A DNA stretch of 15,521 nucleotides from an uncultured Archangium sp. GTDB taxonomy: Bacteria; Myxococcota; Myxococcia; Myxococcales; Myxococcaceae. The translations under genes were made by a program, and so were the position numbers. The DNA is taken from assembly GCA_937875615.1 (NCBI GenBank), contig CALNBU010000151.1, positions 1 through 15,521 of the forward strand, given 5' to 3'. A model generated the notes under the pieces. It saw only the letters and a list, made by a program, of their open reading frames with translations. It did no database searches and was not told where the DNA came from. Below are positions 15,494 through 15,521 of the stretch, piece after piece. Every line of letters starts with the position of its first letter. Within the stretch, counting starts at the first letter, position 1.

Positions 15494-15510
15494 TGCAAAG
15501 CCCTTGCCAA
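15494..15510 (-). promoter_or_regulatory. Sigma-54 (RpoN) -24/-12 promoter
   Basis: Read on the minus strand this is TTGGCAAGGGCTTTGCA, which matches the consensus YTGGCACGRNNNTTGCW at every fixed position but one (A for C after TGGCA). The GG and GC dinucleotides have the required spacing. Transcription would start near 15483, giving a leader of about 75 nt to the ATG at 15408 of the RsbW-like gene. This placement also argues against a more upstream start (ATG 15488), which would precede the transcript start. The activator-binding sites would lie past the window edge. Confidence 0.65.
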
Positions 15511-15521
15511 AATTTGTATCC

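Noticed and set aside
15409..15510. Upstream starts (near 15510 or 15488) for the RsbW-like gene
   Set aside because: They fall in or just after the sigma-54 promoter and ahead of the predicted transcript start. The ATG at 15408 has AGG upstream and the correct family length.

Overview
The window is GC-rich throughout, with dense, short-gapped genes and no sign of foreign base composition except two small AT-richer patches near the right end (about 14938-14964 and 15481-15521). Gene content and order (tig-clpP-clpX, then a prolyl oligopeptidase, then lon), the lipoproteins and a near-consensus sigma-54 promoter point to a myxobacterium (Myxococcota). This is an inference from content and style; no 16S or other phylogenetic marker is present.

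Layout. (1) Bases 1-1627 (+): the 3' part of an unrecognised, largely helical protein whose start lies outside the window. (2) 1686-4141 (+): recJ and a short truA-family pseudouridine synthase, joined by a GTGA stop/start overlap. (3) 4148-4765 (-): a phospholipid scramblase/LURP-one-like protein, convergent with truA; a 14-bp palindrome contains both stop codons. (4) 4766-4961: an intergenic region holding the likely tig promoter and an inverted repeat. (5) 4962-13838 (+): a proteostasis run of tig, clpP, clpX, an S9A prolyl oligopeptidase, lon, and a lipoprotein joining a SurA-like N-terminal segment to a DsbA-like thioredoxin domain. (6) 13872-14876 (-): a peptidoglycan-binding domain fused to a DNase I-like (EEP) phosphohydrolase. 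(7) 14993-15408 (-): an RsbW-like GHKL ATPase whose reading frame is broken by one apparent missing base, preceded by a sigma-54 promoter match at 15494-15510.

How the genes work together. Trigger factor folds nascent chains, ClpXP and Lon degrade cytoplasmic substrates, the oligopeptidase could trim short proline-containing peptides, and the SurA/DsbA-like lipoprotein would extend protein quality control to the cell envelope. Gaps in this run are 8-48 nt, so co-transcription is plausible. A perfect 9-bp inverted repeat ending 3 nt before the lon ATG suggests that lon also has its own control.

The points most worth checking are the out-of-frame lipoprotein signal at the start of the oligopeptidase gene, the lon inverted repeat, the peptidoglycan-binding/nuclease fusion, and the sigma-54 promoter in front of the broken anti-sigma-like gene.
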